From Psychromicrobium xiongbiense (GTDB taxonomy: Bacteria; Actinomycetota; Actinomycetes; Actinomycetales; Micrococcaceae): DNA of 54,488 nt. Positions 18,414 to 25,754 of this stretch are shown in pieces. The translations under genes and the position numbers were made by a program. How positions within the stretch are numbered: position 1 is the stretch's first letter; the number at the start of each line of letters is the position of its first letter. Location of the stretch: assembly GCF_030271165.1 (NCBI RefSeq), contig NZ_JASSZH010000040.1, positions 1 through 54,488 of the forward strand. Reading direction: 5' to 3'. The notes beneath the pieces are model-generated. The model saw only the letters and a program-made list of their open reading frames with translations. It was not told where the DNA came from and searched no databases.

Positions 18414-20993
18414 ATGGACACCAAGCCTCTGGAGCGGTTCGCAGCCGGCGCCCGTAGGGAACTGCTCGCTTCCGTTGCGGCCCGGGTCTCCTCAGTACTG
18501 GCCATCGGCTCTGTTGCGCGCAGCGAACGCGGCGAGACTGTGAGGCAACTCGAAGCCGAGATCGCGAAGTACGGACAACAGCAGGTGATCGACAAAGTTG
18601 CGTACACCTGGTTCAACCGTCTGATCGCGCTGCGCTATATGGATGCCTGTGGATACACCGACAGCGGCGTAGTCTCACCCGCCCACGGCCATAGCCACGG
18701 TCAGCCTGAGATCCTCGCCGATGCCAAGCGCGGTCACCTCGATACTGAGGTCGTCACAACCGCCCGTTCTGCTGAGGCAATCATGGGCCTGCTCGATGGC
18801 ACCCGTCGCAGCACCGACGCCGAGGGCGAGGCCTACGCGCTACTGCTGACGGAATACTGCCGCTACTGGAACAAGGCCATGCCGTTTATGTTCGAGCGTG
18901 AAGGTGACTACACGGAGCTGCTCGTCCCGTCGGGGCTCCTGGCAGACGGTGCGATCCTGACCCGTGCGCGCGAGGTGCTGACGGCGGATGTCTGTGATGA
19001 CGTTGAGGTGATCGGCTGGCTTTACCAGTTCTATGTTTCCGAGCGCAAAGACGAGGTGTTCGCGGGGTTCAAGAAAAATCAAAAGGCTGGCGCAGATGAG
19101 ATTCCTGCAGCCACCCAACTCTTCACCCCGCACTGGATCGTCCGCTACCTGGTGGAGAACTCGGTCGGCAGGCTATGGATGCTCAACCGGCCCGCCTCCC
19201 GGCTCGTCGACCGCATGGACTATTACATCGCACCCATCGACGATGAAACCGACTTCCTGAAGGTCTCGGGGCCAGAGGAGCTGACGGTGATCGATCCAGC
19301 CTGCGGGTCGGGTCACATGCTCACCTACGCCTTCGATCTCCTCTACGCGATATACGAGGAGGAAGGTTATGCGCCCTCGGAGATCCCGAGCCTGATCCTC
19401 AGGCACAACCTCCACGGCACCGAGATCGACCCTCGTGCAGGCTCGCTTGCGGCCTTCGCGCTCACGATGAAGGCGCGCTCCAAGGACAGAGGCTTCTTCA
19501 AAAAGCGCATCGAGCAGAAGATCTGCGTGATCGAGCCGATCCACTTTGCGCCGGATGAACTTGATGATCTGTGGACGATTACGGGTGGCCCCGATTCTGC
19601 CGATGCGCGCCAATCACGGCAGAAGACCGAGTTTGAAAACTTCTGGAAGACCTTCCAACATGCCGATGTTTTCGGCTCACTGATTCAGCCTGACGCGGAC
19701 CGGACGCATGGGTTCGTTGAACTGTTCACCGGGTCGAACCTGGGCGGCGAATCGGCTTGGACCAGCGCGACCATCGAGAAGGCTCGCTGCGTTCTTCACC
19801 AAGCAGCGGTTCTGGCCCGAAAGTACGCCGTGGTCGTTGCGAACCCGCCATACATGGGCGGGAAGCAAATGAACGCCCTCCTTTCACAGTTCATGAAGGA
19901 CGAATACCCGGAGGTCAAACAGGACCTCTACGGCGCCTTCGTGGTCCGTGGGATCGACCTCGCCTCGAGCAACGGATTACTCGCCATTGTGATCGGCGAC
20001 ACCTGGATGTCCATCAAATCGTTCGAAGCTATGCGAATTCGGCTGCTCACAGGCCACGCCTTTGACTCCTTCGTCCACATGCGGGATGTGTCCAACCACC
20101 CCGACATTTTCGGAGCCAACGCGGCATTCGTTCTTTCGATGGCTGGCACACAAGACCGGCGCGCCCCATTCATCCGCCTGGAGCCGCTCGGATCAGAACG
20201 CAAAGAACAGAACCTCCGCGTTGCTCTCAAAGAACGCAGGGCCGACTCCGGGTTCCACCTCGCATCGGGTGAGGATTTCGCCGCGATCCCAGGATCTCCC
20301 ATTGTCTACTGGCTTAGTGAAAAGATGCGGAGATCCTTCGCAACCGGCCGTCCGCTGAACGAAGTCGCGAATCTCCGGCAAGGGCTCGCGACGGCTGACA
20401 ACAATCGGTTTCTTCGTCTGTGGTGCGAGGTCCCGAGTCGGCGCACCGCGTTCCCCTGCAGGTCACGCGAAGAGGCTGTGGCTAGCGGCGCCCGCTGGGT
20501 CCCCTACCACAAAGGTGGCGACTTCCGGAAGTGGAACGGCAACCCCGAGTACGTAGTCAACTGGGAACATGAGGGCGCAGAGAGTGTCGACGTCAAGCCA
20601 CGCTCCGTGATTCGTACCCCCAAAACTTACTTTTCACCGTCAGTGTCATGGTCCAAGATCAGTAGCGGCGCTCCGGCTTTCCGGGCCTATCCTGCTGGGT
20701 TCATCTACGATGTCGCAGGGACCTCGATTTTCGCGACCACAGATCGTGAGCGGGCGGGCCTGCTGTCCTTCGTAAACTCGCAAATAGCACTCGAGCAGTT
20801 GGCTGCGATCGCTCCAACGCTCAACTACGAGGTGGGACAGGTCTCTGGTCTGCCTATCGCAGACGCAACCGTGGACTACGGAGCTACCCGCGCCGCAATA
20901 GCAATCGGCGAGGCTAAGGCGGATTGGGACGACTTCGAGATTTCCTGGGAGTTCACACAGAACCCGCTGGTCACCCTCTTCGGCGCGAAGTAG
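18414..20993 (+). CDS. pglX: BREX methyltransferase PglX, N-terminal part with active specificity cassette
   Basis: This 859-residue protein is the N-terminal about three quarters of a type 1 PglX adenine methyltransferase. The N-terminal helical domain (1-280) is followed by SAM motif I IDPACGSGHML (about 293-303), catalytic NPPY (477-480), the remaining methyltransferase lobe (to about 625), and a target-recognition region opening with AIPGSPIVYWLSEK and ending DWDDFEISWEF. A full-length PglX then continues into a conserved C-terminal domain, which here is a separate gene at 23563. Residues from 491 onward lie in an invertible cassette with a silent partner at 21029-22116. The methyl mark marks self DNA for BREX. 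The ribosome-binding site is weak (GAAGAG). Confidence 0.93.
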   Translation: MDTKPLERFAAGARRELLASVAARVSSVLAIGSVARSERGETVRQLEAEIAKYGQQQVIDKVAYTWFNRLIALRYMDACGYTDSGVVSPAHGHSHGQPEILADAKRGHLDTEVVTTARSAEAIMGLLDGTRRSTDAEGEAYALLLTEYCRYWNKAMPFMFEREGDYTELLVPSGLLADGAILTRAREVLTADVCDDVEVIGWLYQFYVSERKDEVFAGFKKNQKAGADEIPAATQLFTPHWIVRYLVENSVGRLWMLNRPASRLVDRMDYYIAPIDDETDFLKVSGPEELTVIDPACGSGHMLTYAFDLLYAIYEEEGYAPSEIPSLILRHNLHGTEIDPRAGSLAAFALTMKARSKDRGFFKKRIEQKICVIEPIHFAPDELDDLWTITGGPDSADARQSRQKTEFENFWKTFQHADVFGSLIQPDADRTHGFVELFTGSNLGGESAWTSATIEKARCVLHQAAVLARKYAVVVANPPYMGGKQMNALLSQFMKDEYPEVKQDLYGAFVVRGIDLASSNGLLAIVIGDTWMSIKSFEAMRIRLLTGHAFDSFVHMRDVSNHPDIFGANAAFVLSMAGTQDRRAPFIRLEPLGSERKEQNLRVALKERRADSGFHLASGEDFAAIPGSPIVYWLSEKMRRSFATGRPLNEVANLRQGLATADNNRFLRLWCEVPSRRTAFPCRSREEAVASGARWVPYHKGGDFRKWNGNPEYVVNWEHEGAESVDVKPRSVIRTPKTYFSPSVSWSKISSGAPAFRAYPAGFIYDVAGTSIFATTDRERAGLLSFVNSQIALEQLAAIAPTLNYEVGQVSGLPIADATVDYGATRAAIAIGEAKADWDDFEISWEFTQNPLVTLFGAK
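19885..19910 (+). repeat. Inverted repeat A, left arm
   Basis: This arm matches 22091-22116 in reverse complement at 25 of 26 positions, including 19 uninterrupted bases that contain the palindrome TTCATGAA. It encodes QFMKDEYP in both copies and lies 13 codons after the catalytic NPPY. Confidence 0.9.
20274..20330 (+). repeat. Inverted repeat B, left arm
   Basis: This arm matches 21680-21736 in reverse complement at 54 of 57 positions, with the last 30 bases identical. It encodes IPGSPIVYWLSEKMR, the start of the target-recognition region. Confidence 0.9.
20397..20521 (+). repeat. Inverted repeat C, left arm
   Basis: This arm matches 21489-21613 in reverse complement at about 118 of 125 positions. 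It encodes DNNRFLRLW to NKGG/HKGG, a framework segment between two variable stretches. Confidence 0.88.
20618..20654 (+). repeat. Inverted repeat D, left arm
   Basis: This 37-base arm is identical in reverse complement to 21356-21392. It encodes PKTYFSPSVSW in both copies. Confidence 0.9.
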
Positions 20994-21028
20994 AAATCGG
21001 CTCCATGGCACCCGCTGACCCCACATGG

Positions 21029-22186
21029 TCAAGCAAGTGCGACCAGGGGATTGCGCTCAAAGTTCCACGATGTCTCGGACAGGTCCCAGTCCTCTCGGGA
21101 TGTCTCGACCAGTTCCTCGGCAGCTCTGGCGGGAAGCTCTCTCACGCCGGGTGCAACCGGGACCAGCCCGACGTACCCGATATGGAAGTGCATAGTCGGC
21201 GCGAGCACCTTCATGACCTCCATGACGTATCTTGAGTTCAAGAGCAGCACGGTTTTCCCGAGAATGGTCTCCGCTCCAAAGCCTGAGTGGCCCGTTGAAT
21301 CGTGGACGAACCCCGCGGGGTAGCGCCTGAAGGCAGCCTCTCCTGACGAGATGTCGGACCATGACACTGACGGTGAAAAGTAAGTTTTGGGGTTACGAAT
21401 CACGGAGCGGGGCTTGAAGTCGACAATCTCGGCGCCATCATGTTCCCAGGTGACTACGTACTCGTGGTTGCCGTAACCCTCCAGGAATTCGCCACCTTTG
21501 TTGGAGGGGAACCAGCGGGCGCCGCTTGCCACAGCCTCTTCGCGTGACCGGCAGGTGAACGCGGTGCGCCGACTCGGGACCTCCCACCACAGACGAAGAA
21601 ACCGATTGTTGTCCCCCGTCTGGAGACCTACGGCCAGCGAGGCAACCTCGCCAAGCCGGTCACCAACACTGAAAACGGCCCGCATCTTTTCACTAAGCCA
21701 GTAGACAATAGGAGATCCTGGGATCACGGCGAAGTCCGTCTGCGACACCTCGTAGCGGTTGTAGGCGGAGTCGCGGAACAGCGCCTCGACCGCCGATACT
21801 GACCTGACGTCCACATGCTGCTCAAAGAGCCGCCGATATACACCAATCGCTGAGTTGGCTGGAGCGCTGTCGACCACGAAAGCGACGGATCCGAAGTCAG
21901 ACCCAAAGATGCCACGTCCAAGGTGGAGCATGGACACGATCCGCTGATCTCCAAGCAGATCGCGCCGCAGTTCCTCGAACGACTTCAGTGCCATCCATGA
22001 TGGGAGATTGATCATCGCCCAGGTGCCGCGATGAACCGCGAGTTCTTGCGAACGGACCATAAATGCCGCCATTAGATCGGCTTTTCCGGTCGGGTACTCG
22101 TCCTTCATGAACTGTGTTGTGGTCGGCTGCCCTCGTGTCGTGATGCCTGCCTCTACAACATGTGGCACCGCTTCAGCACCCATCAT
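21029..22186 (-). CDS. Silent inverted pglX specificity cassette (partial)
   Basis: This 385-codon reverse-strand frame matches the C-terminal part of the active PglX from QFMKDEYP onward: 360 codons (from 22111), ending DWDLSETSWNFERNPLVALA. The methyltransferase N-terminus, SAM motif I and NPPY are absent. The 25 codons before the match, with an ATG at 22186, are unrelated to PglX. With no promoter or ribosome-binding site visible, it is a donor cassette rather than a gene product. Its recognition region differs from the active one between the shared repeats, so it should specify another DNA motif once inverted into place. Its stop faces the active pglX stop. Confidence 0.85.
   Translation of the reverse strand: MMGAEAVPHVVEAGITTRGQPTTTQFMKDEYPTGKADLMAAFMVRSQELAVHRGTWAMINLPSWMALKSFEELRRDLLGDQRIVSMLHLGRGIFGSDFGSVAFVVDSAPANSAIGVYRRLFEQHVDVRSVSAVEALFRDSAYNRYEVSQTDFAVIPGSPIVYWLSEKMRAVFSVGDRLGEVASLAVGLQTGDNNRFLRLWWEVPSRRTAFTCRSREEAVASGARWFPSNKGGEFLEGYGNHEYVVTWEHDGAEIVDFKPRSVIRNPKTYFSPSVSWSDISSGEAAFRRYPAGFVHDSTGHSGFGAETILGKTVLLLNSRYVMEVMKVLAPTMHFHIGYVGLVPVAPGVRELPARAAEELVETSREDWDLSETSWNFERNPLVALA
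21356..21392 (-). repeat. Inverted repeat D, right arm
   Basis: Perfect 37-base partner of 20618-20654. Confidence 0.9.
21489..21613 (-). repeat. Inverted repeat C, right arm
   Basis: Partner of 20397-20521, with about 7 mismatches in 125 bases. Confidence 0.88.
21680..21736 (-). repeat. Inverted repeat B, right arm
   Basis: Partner of 20274-20330, with 3 mismatches in 57 bases. Confidence 0.9.
22091..22116 (-). repeat. Inverted repeat A, right arm
   Basis: Partner of 19885-19910. It marks the outer edge of the silent cassette; sequence beyond 22116 has no counterpart in pglX. Confidence 0.9.
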
Positions 22187-22188
22187 CG

Positions 22189-22212
22189 ATGGCTACCCTG
22201 ATGGCTACCCTG
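22189..22212 (+). repeat. Tandem 12-mers left of the recombinase gene
   Basis: ATGGCTACCCTG occurs twice back to back. Related copies lie on the far side of the recombinase gene (23479-23501). They may be arm-type binding sites of the recombinase or the target duplication of a mobile recombinase cassette. Confidence 0.65.
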
Positions 22213-22244
22213 CAGGCCGGGGCAATCGTGCGTACCATGGAGCC

Positions 22245-23462
22245 ATGCATAGGGGCAAACAGCGCCGTAAGGGAACTGGGTCGGTCTATCAGAACTCCCG
22301 GGGCCAATGGGTTGCTTCGATCGAGACCGGATGGACGGCGCACGGCGCACGGCGCCGCATCACGGCGAAGGCCCGTACGGAGGCTGCGGTCCGCACCCGA
22401 CTCGCAGAGGTACAGCGACGGATTGCGGATGAGGGATCTGCCGCCCAAATGGGCGGCAGTATCACGGTGAAGCGATGGTCCGATCGATGGCTCGAACAGC
22501 GGCAGCGCGTCGTTCGGCCCGGCACCTACGTCTCTGACCGCTCGGGAGTCAACAGGTGGATCGTTCCGGCTATAGGGCATCTGCGCCTCGATGCTCTTGT
22601 GCCTGCTGACATTCGCAAGGTCACGGCGGCCCAGGAAGATGCAGGTCTGGCACTCGTCACCATGCAGCGCACACATGCGGTGCTCAGCAAGATCCTCTCC
22701 GAGGCAGTTGCAGAGGGGTACCGGGTCCCGCAACACGCCCGGGAGGCGGGCAGCCCAGGTACCGGGCACTCCCCGCGACAGTCCCTGAGCGCACACGCCG
22801 CGGAGAAGTTGCTCGCTGTGGCAGTCACCCGCCCCGATGCCTCGCGATGGGTTGCGGCGCTCGTAGAAGGGTTGCGCCCTGCGGAGGCGCTGGGCCTGAC
22901 CTGGGAAATGGTGGATCTCGAGGCCGAGACGATGACGCTTGCATGGCAACTCAAGGCGCTGCCATACGTTGAGTTCAGACAACCTGAGAGCGGGTTCCGG
23001 GTTCCTCGCGGGTTTGAGTCCCGCCAAGTCCATGGCGCCTACCATCTGGTCCGGCCTAAGACACGAGCCGGGAGTCGCGTCATTCCGATCGTGCCTTGGC
23101 TTGTCGAGGCGCTCACATCCTGGGCGGAACGCGCTCCTTCGTCTCCGTGCGGGCTCGTCTGGCCCCGTCACGATGGCAAGCCGCGATCGGCGGAACAGGA
23201 CCGCCGGGAGTGGTACGAGATCGCTAGAGAGGCAGAGGTAACGGTCACACTCCCCGACGGCAGCAGCCGGAGGCCGCTACTGTACGAGGCACGTCACACC
23301 GCCGCGACCCTGATGCTGGCCAACGGGATCGACGAGACCACGATCAAGGCAGTACTCGGGCACTCCTCAGTGTTGAGTACACAGTCCTACTTGCACACAG
23401 ACAGAGCGAGGACCCGAGCGGCGCTTGCGGTGTCCGCGGAAATGGTCGGACTTGGAAGGTAG
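22245..23462 (+). CDS. Tyrosine recombinase (phage-integrase family)
   Basis: The 405-residue site-specific recombinase has a basic N-terminus of the type GKQRRKGTGSVYQNSRGQW, a SAM-like core-binding domain (about 70-160), and a catalytic domain with Arg211 in GLRPAEALGL, Arg350-His351 in YEARHTAAT, His373 in LGHSS and the nucleophile Tyr382 in STQSYLH. The first position of the HxxR box is Tyr347 rather than His, a tolerated but less common change. ATG 22245 fits family N-termini; the frame is open back to 22107 but overlaps the silent cassette. Its place beside paired inverted repeats suggests it performs the pglX inversion. Integration of the cassette is another possible role. Confidence 0.9.
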   Translation: MHRGKQRRKGTGSVYQNSRGQWVASIETGWTAHGARRRITAKARTEAAVRTRLAEVQRRIADEGSAAQMGGSITVKRWSDRWLEQRQRVVRPGTYVSDRSGVNRWIVPAIGHLRLDALVPADIRKVTAAQEDAGLALVTMQRTHAVLSKILSEAVAEGYRVPQHAREAGSPGTGHSPRQSLSAHAAEKLLAVAVTRPDASRWVAALVEGLRPAEALGLTWEMVDLEAETMTLAWQLKALPYVEFRQPESGFRVPRGFESRQVHGAYHLVRPKTRAGSRVIPIVPWLVEALTSWAERAPSSPCGLVWPRHDGKPRSAEQDRREWYEIAREAEVTVTLPDGSSRRPLLYEARHTAATLMLANGIDETTIKAVLGHSSVLSTQSYLHTDRARTRAALAVSAEMVGLGR

Positions 23463-23478
23463 TCTGAGAGACGTACTT

Positions 23479-23501
23479 CGGCTACCCCTATGGCTACCCT
23501 T
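23479..23501 (+). repeat. Tandem repeats right of the recombinase gene
   Basis: CGGCTACCCCT and ATGGCTACCCTT follow the recombinase stop, matching the tandem 12-mers upstream of that gene in direct orientation. The recombinase unit is thus bracketed by paired copies. Confidence 0.65.
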
Positions 23502-23562
23502 CTGTCCCTGGGCCGGTCGACTGTGTATTTGACAACCCGGCGACGCCTCTTAAGGAGCCCCG

Positions 23563-24513
23563 TTGAAGACGCTTGAACAGACCGTTGCTCAGCATCGAGA
23601 AGAGTGGGCGGCGCGCTCACGCAGGCAGCAACAGCTGGAGATCGAGAATAACGAGGCCGTCGCGAGACTCTACGGACTCGAGGACGAGGTCAGCTCACAT
23701 GTACCGCTTGAGCGCGTGTCACTCACCAACAATTCAGCCTTCCGGTGGCCGAACAAGACACCTGAGGAGCGCGAGGTCCTGTTCACGGAGTCGGCCATTG
23801 TCGATCTGATCTCCTACGCCGTAGGCTGCATGCTAGGTCGTTATAGCCTTGATGAGCCCGGACTGATGCTGGCGGATCAGGCGGCAACCCTTGAGGACTA
23901 TCTCGCTAAGGTTCCCTCTCCCACATTCATGCCGGATGCCGACAACGTGATCCCTTTCGTCGACGATGGCTGGTTTGAGGACGACATCGTCGAACGCTTC
24001 CGCCAGTTCCTGCGCGTTGCTTTTGGTGCCGAACATTTCGAGGAGAATCTGCGCTTCGTCGAAGAGTCACTCGCCGTGAAGACTATGCGCGATTACTTCA
24101 TCACGAGGGCAGGCAAATCCAAGTTCTACGACGACCACCTGCAGCGCTACAAGAAGCGCCCGATTTATTGGATGTTCTCTTCGCCGAAGGGCTCGTTCAA
24201 CGCACTGATCTACCTACACCGCTACACGCCTTCAACCGTCTCTACAGTGCTGAATGAGTATCTGCGCGAGTACCGGGGCAAGTTGGAGGTGGTGCTTCAC
24301 CGTGCGGAAGAGGGCACTGCATCTCCGAAGGAGCAGAAGGAGGCGGACCGGCTGCGCAAAGTTCTTGTGGAGCTGCGCGACTACGAGCACGACGTCCTCT
24401 ACCCACTCGCCACCCAGCAGCTCGCCATCGACCTAGATGATGGTGTGAAGGTGAACTACCCGAAGTTCTACCCGGCACTGCGGAAGATCACCGGGTTGGA
24501 GGTGGCTGAGTGA
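23563..24513 (+). CDS. PglX C-terminal domain as a separate protein
   Basis: The 316-residue product equals the conserved C-terminal domain of type 1 PglX/BrxX: the helix HREEWAARSRRQQQLEIEN leading to RLYGLEDEV, then ISYAVGCMLGRYSLDEPGL, TFMPDADNVIPFVDDGWFEDD, and KKRPIYWMFSSPKGSFNALIYLHRY. The join point with the 859-residue protein corresponds to the natural junction after DWD-FE-SWxF, and 859 + 316 residues is normal full length for PglX. The start is TTG with AAGGAG 5 bases upstream, so it is translated on its own. It presumably assembles with whichever N-terminal/specificity form is expressed. The GTGA overlap couples it to the next gene. Confidence 0.9.
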   Translation: MKTLEQTVAQHREEWAARSRRQQQLEIENNEAVARLYGLEDEVSSHVPLERVSLTNNSAFRWPNKTPEEREVLFTESAIVDLISYAVGCMLGRYSLDEPGLMLADQAATLEDYLAKVPSPTFMPDADNVIPFVDDGWFEDDIVERFRQFLRVAFGAEHFEENLRFVEESLAVKTMRDYFITRAGKSKFYDDHLQRYKKRPIYWMFSSPKGSFNALIYLHRYTPSTVSTVLNEYLREYRGKLEVVLHRAEEGTASPKEQKEADRLRKVLVELRDYEHDVLYPLATQQLAIDLDDGVKVNYPKFYPALRKITGLEVAE

Positions 24514-25754
24514 TCACCTTCCAAGATGTACAAGGTCAGGTCGTGTTGACCTACTCCCCGGATCAGTTTGGACCGGAATGGCTTGACTCGAAGCTGAGGG
24601 CCGGTGGGGAAGCCACCCTCGTGAGAACCTTTACAGTACGGAAGGCGGACGCTCTGCCGAGTGGCAATGACGAACGTAAGTTCGTGGTCGGCACGATTAC
24701 TCAGGGCTATCGCAGCATCCGCAAGGAGGTTCTCCAGATTAAACACGATCTGCTCATCGATGTTGAGTGTTCGTTGAGTCCGAAGACATTCGTAGCGGAA
24801 CGAAGCATCTCGGTCTTCCGTCACATCGACGAGCTAGTTGATCAGCAAATCGTCATTGGCGGAGAGCGGGACGATTCAATGCCGGTCAGCGAGTTCGTGC
24901 GTTTATTGAACAATTTTCCCTCGTCCACTGAGCTCAAGTATTATGCGGAGACTCGAATCACGCGGGTGCTCAAGGAATATTTTGCAACGGTGTCGGACGC
25001 GGAATTGCGCCTTGCGAAGCATATGGATCGAAGAAGGAAGTCCGCAGCCTCAGCACCTGCTCGGATGCATGGTCGGGCCCCGGCAGCGAACGAGTTGGAG
25101 TTCGAAAAACTTATCTACATCCGGACTCGCCTGCAGGAGATGCTGGTCGAGGCTGAAAGCTATTCTGAGGCAGAATGGCAGGCAGCCGTTTCGGATCTGT
25201 TTTTGCTGATCTTCCCTCAGTATATAGCAGTTCTCGACAACGTTTTAGTAAAAGACCAGTACTCAAACGCGGATAAGTCGACGAATCGATATATCGATCT
25301 CATGCTCGTCGGAGTGAACGGCTACGTGGATATCATCGAGATCAAGAAGCCATTCGATCGCGGACTCGTGTCGTCGCGCCGCTATCGGGACAACCATGTA
25401 CCCGTGCGTGAACTATCGGGTTCGATTATGCAGGCAGAGAAGTATCTTTTTCACCTCAATAAGTCGGGACGGGAGGGCGAGCGTAAAATCGCTGCGAAGC
25501 ATGCAGGTGCCTTGCCATCGGGTGTTGACGTGCGCATCGCCAACCCGAAGGCGTTCATCTTGACCGGGCGTGACGCCAACCTATTGCCAGGCGAACGTTT
25601 CGATCTGGAGATCATACGGCGCAAGTATTCCAACGTGGTCGACATCATCTCTTATGATGATCTGTTGCGCAGGCTGGAGAATTCGATCGCGGCCATTTCG
25701 AAACGCTTGGTGCTGGACAGGCCCGGCGACTCTGTAGGAGAAGCCGCGGAATGA
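24510..25754 (+). CDS. Shedu-type nuclease (DUF4263) within the BREX operon
   Basis: The 414-residue protein has a C-terminal Shedu/SduA-like PD-(D/E)xK domain. Asp263 lies in RYIDLMLVG and Glu277-x-Lys279 in DIIEIKKP, followed by YRDN--PVRELSGSIMQAEKYLFHL and a PKAFILTGR strand. The N-terminal about 200 residues are unrecognised. Shedu proteins are single-gene antiphage nucleases that form oligomers. This one starts at a GTG overlapping the stop of the PglX C-terminal gene, and its stop overlaps pglZ, so it is an integral operon member. It may be a nested independent defence or a modifier of BREX. No such gene is part of core type 1 BREX. Confidence 0.82.
   Translation: MITFQDVQGQVVLTYSPDQFGPEWLDSKLRAGGEATLVRTFTVRKADALPSGNDERKFVVGTITQGYRSIRKEVLQIKHDLLIDVECSLSPKTFVAERSISVFRHIDELVDQQIVIGGERDDSMPVSEFVRLLNNFPSSTELKYYAETRITRVLKEYFATVSDAELRLAKHMDRRRKSAASAPARMHGRAPAANELEFEKLIYIRTRLQEMLVEAESYSEAEWQAAVSDLFLLIFPQYIAVLDNVLVKDQYSNADKSTNRYIDLMLVGVNGYVDIIEIKKPFDRGLVSSRRYRDNHVPVRELSGSIMQAEKYLFHLNKSGREGERKIAAKHAGALPSGVDVRIANPKAFILTGRDANLLPGERFDLEIIRRKYSNVVDIISYDDLLRRLENSIAAISKRLVLDRPGDSVGEAAE

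Larger units (their letters stand above)
19885..22116. mobile_element. Predicted invertible specificity cassette of pglX
   Basis: The 3' part of pglX and an inverted partial copy lie tail-to-tail; their stop codons are 35 bases apart. The two copies begin to match at exactly 19885 and 22116 and have no similarity outside. Four in-frame inverted-repeat pairs (A to D) join them, and a tyrosine recombinase gene begins 128 bases from the outer right arm. Inversion between A arms would give an 852-residue PglX; inversion between B arms would give 855 residues. Confidence 0.85.

Noticed and set aside
22117..22186. Independent gene start for the inverted pglX copy (ATG 22186)
   Set aside because: The 25 codons before the repeat have no PglX similarity, no ribosome-binding site is seen, and homology begins exactly at repeat A.
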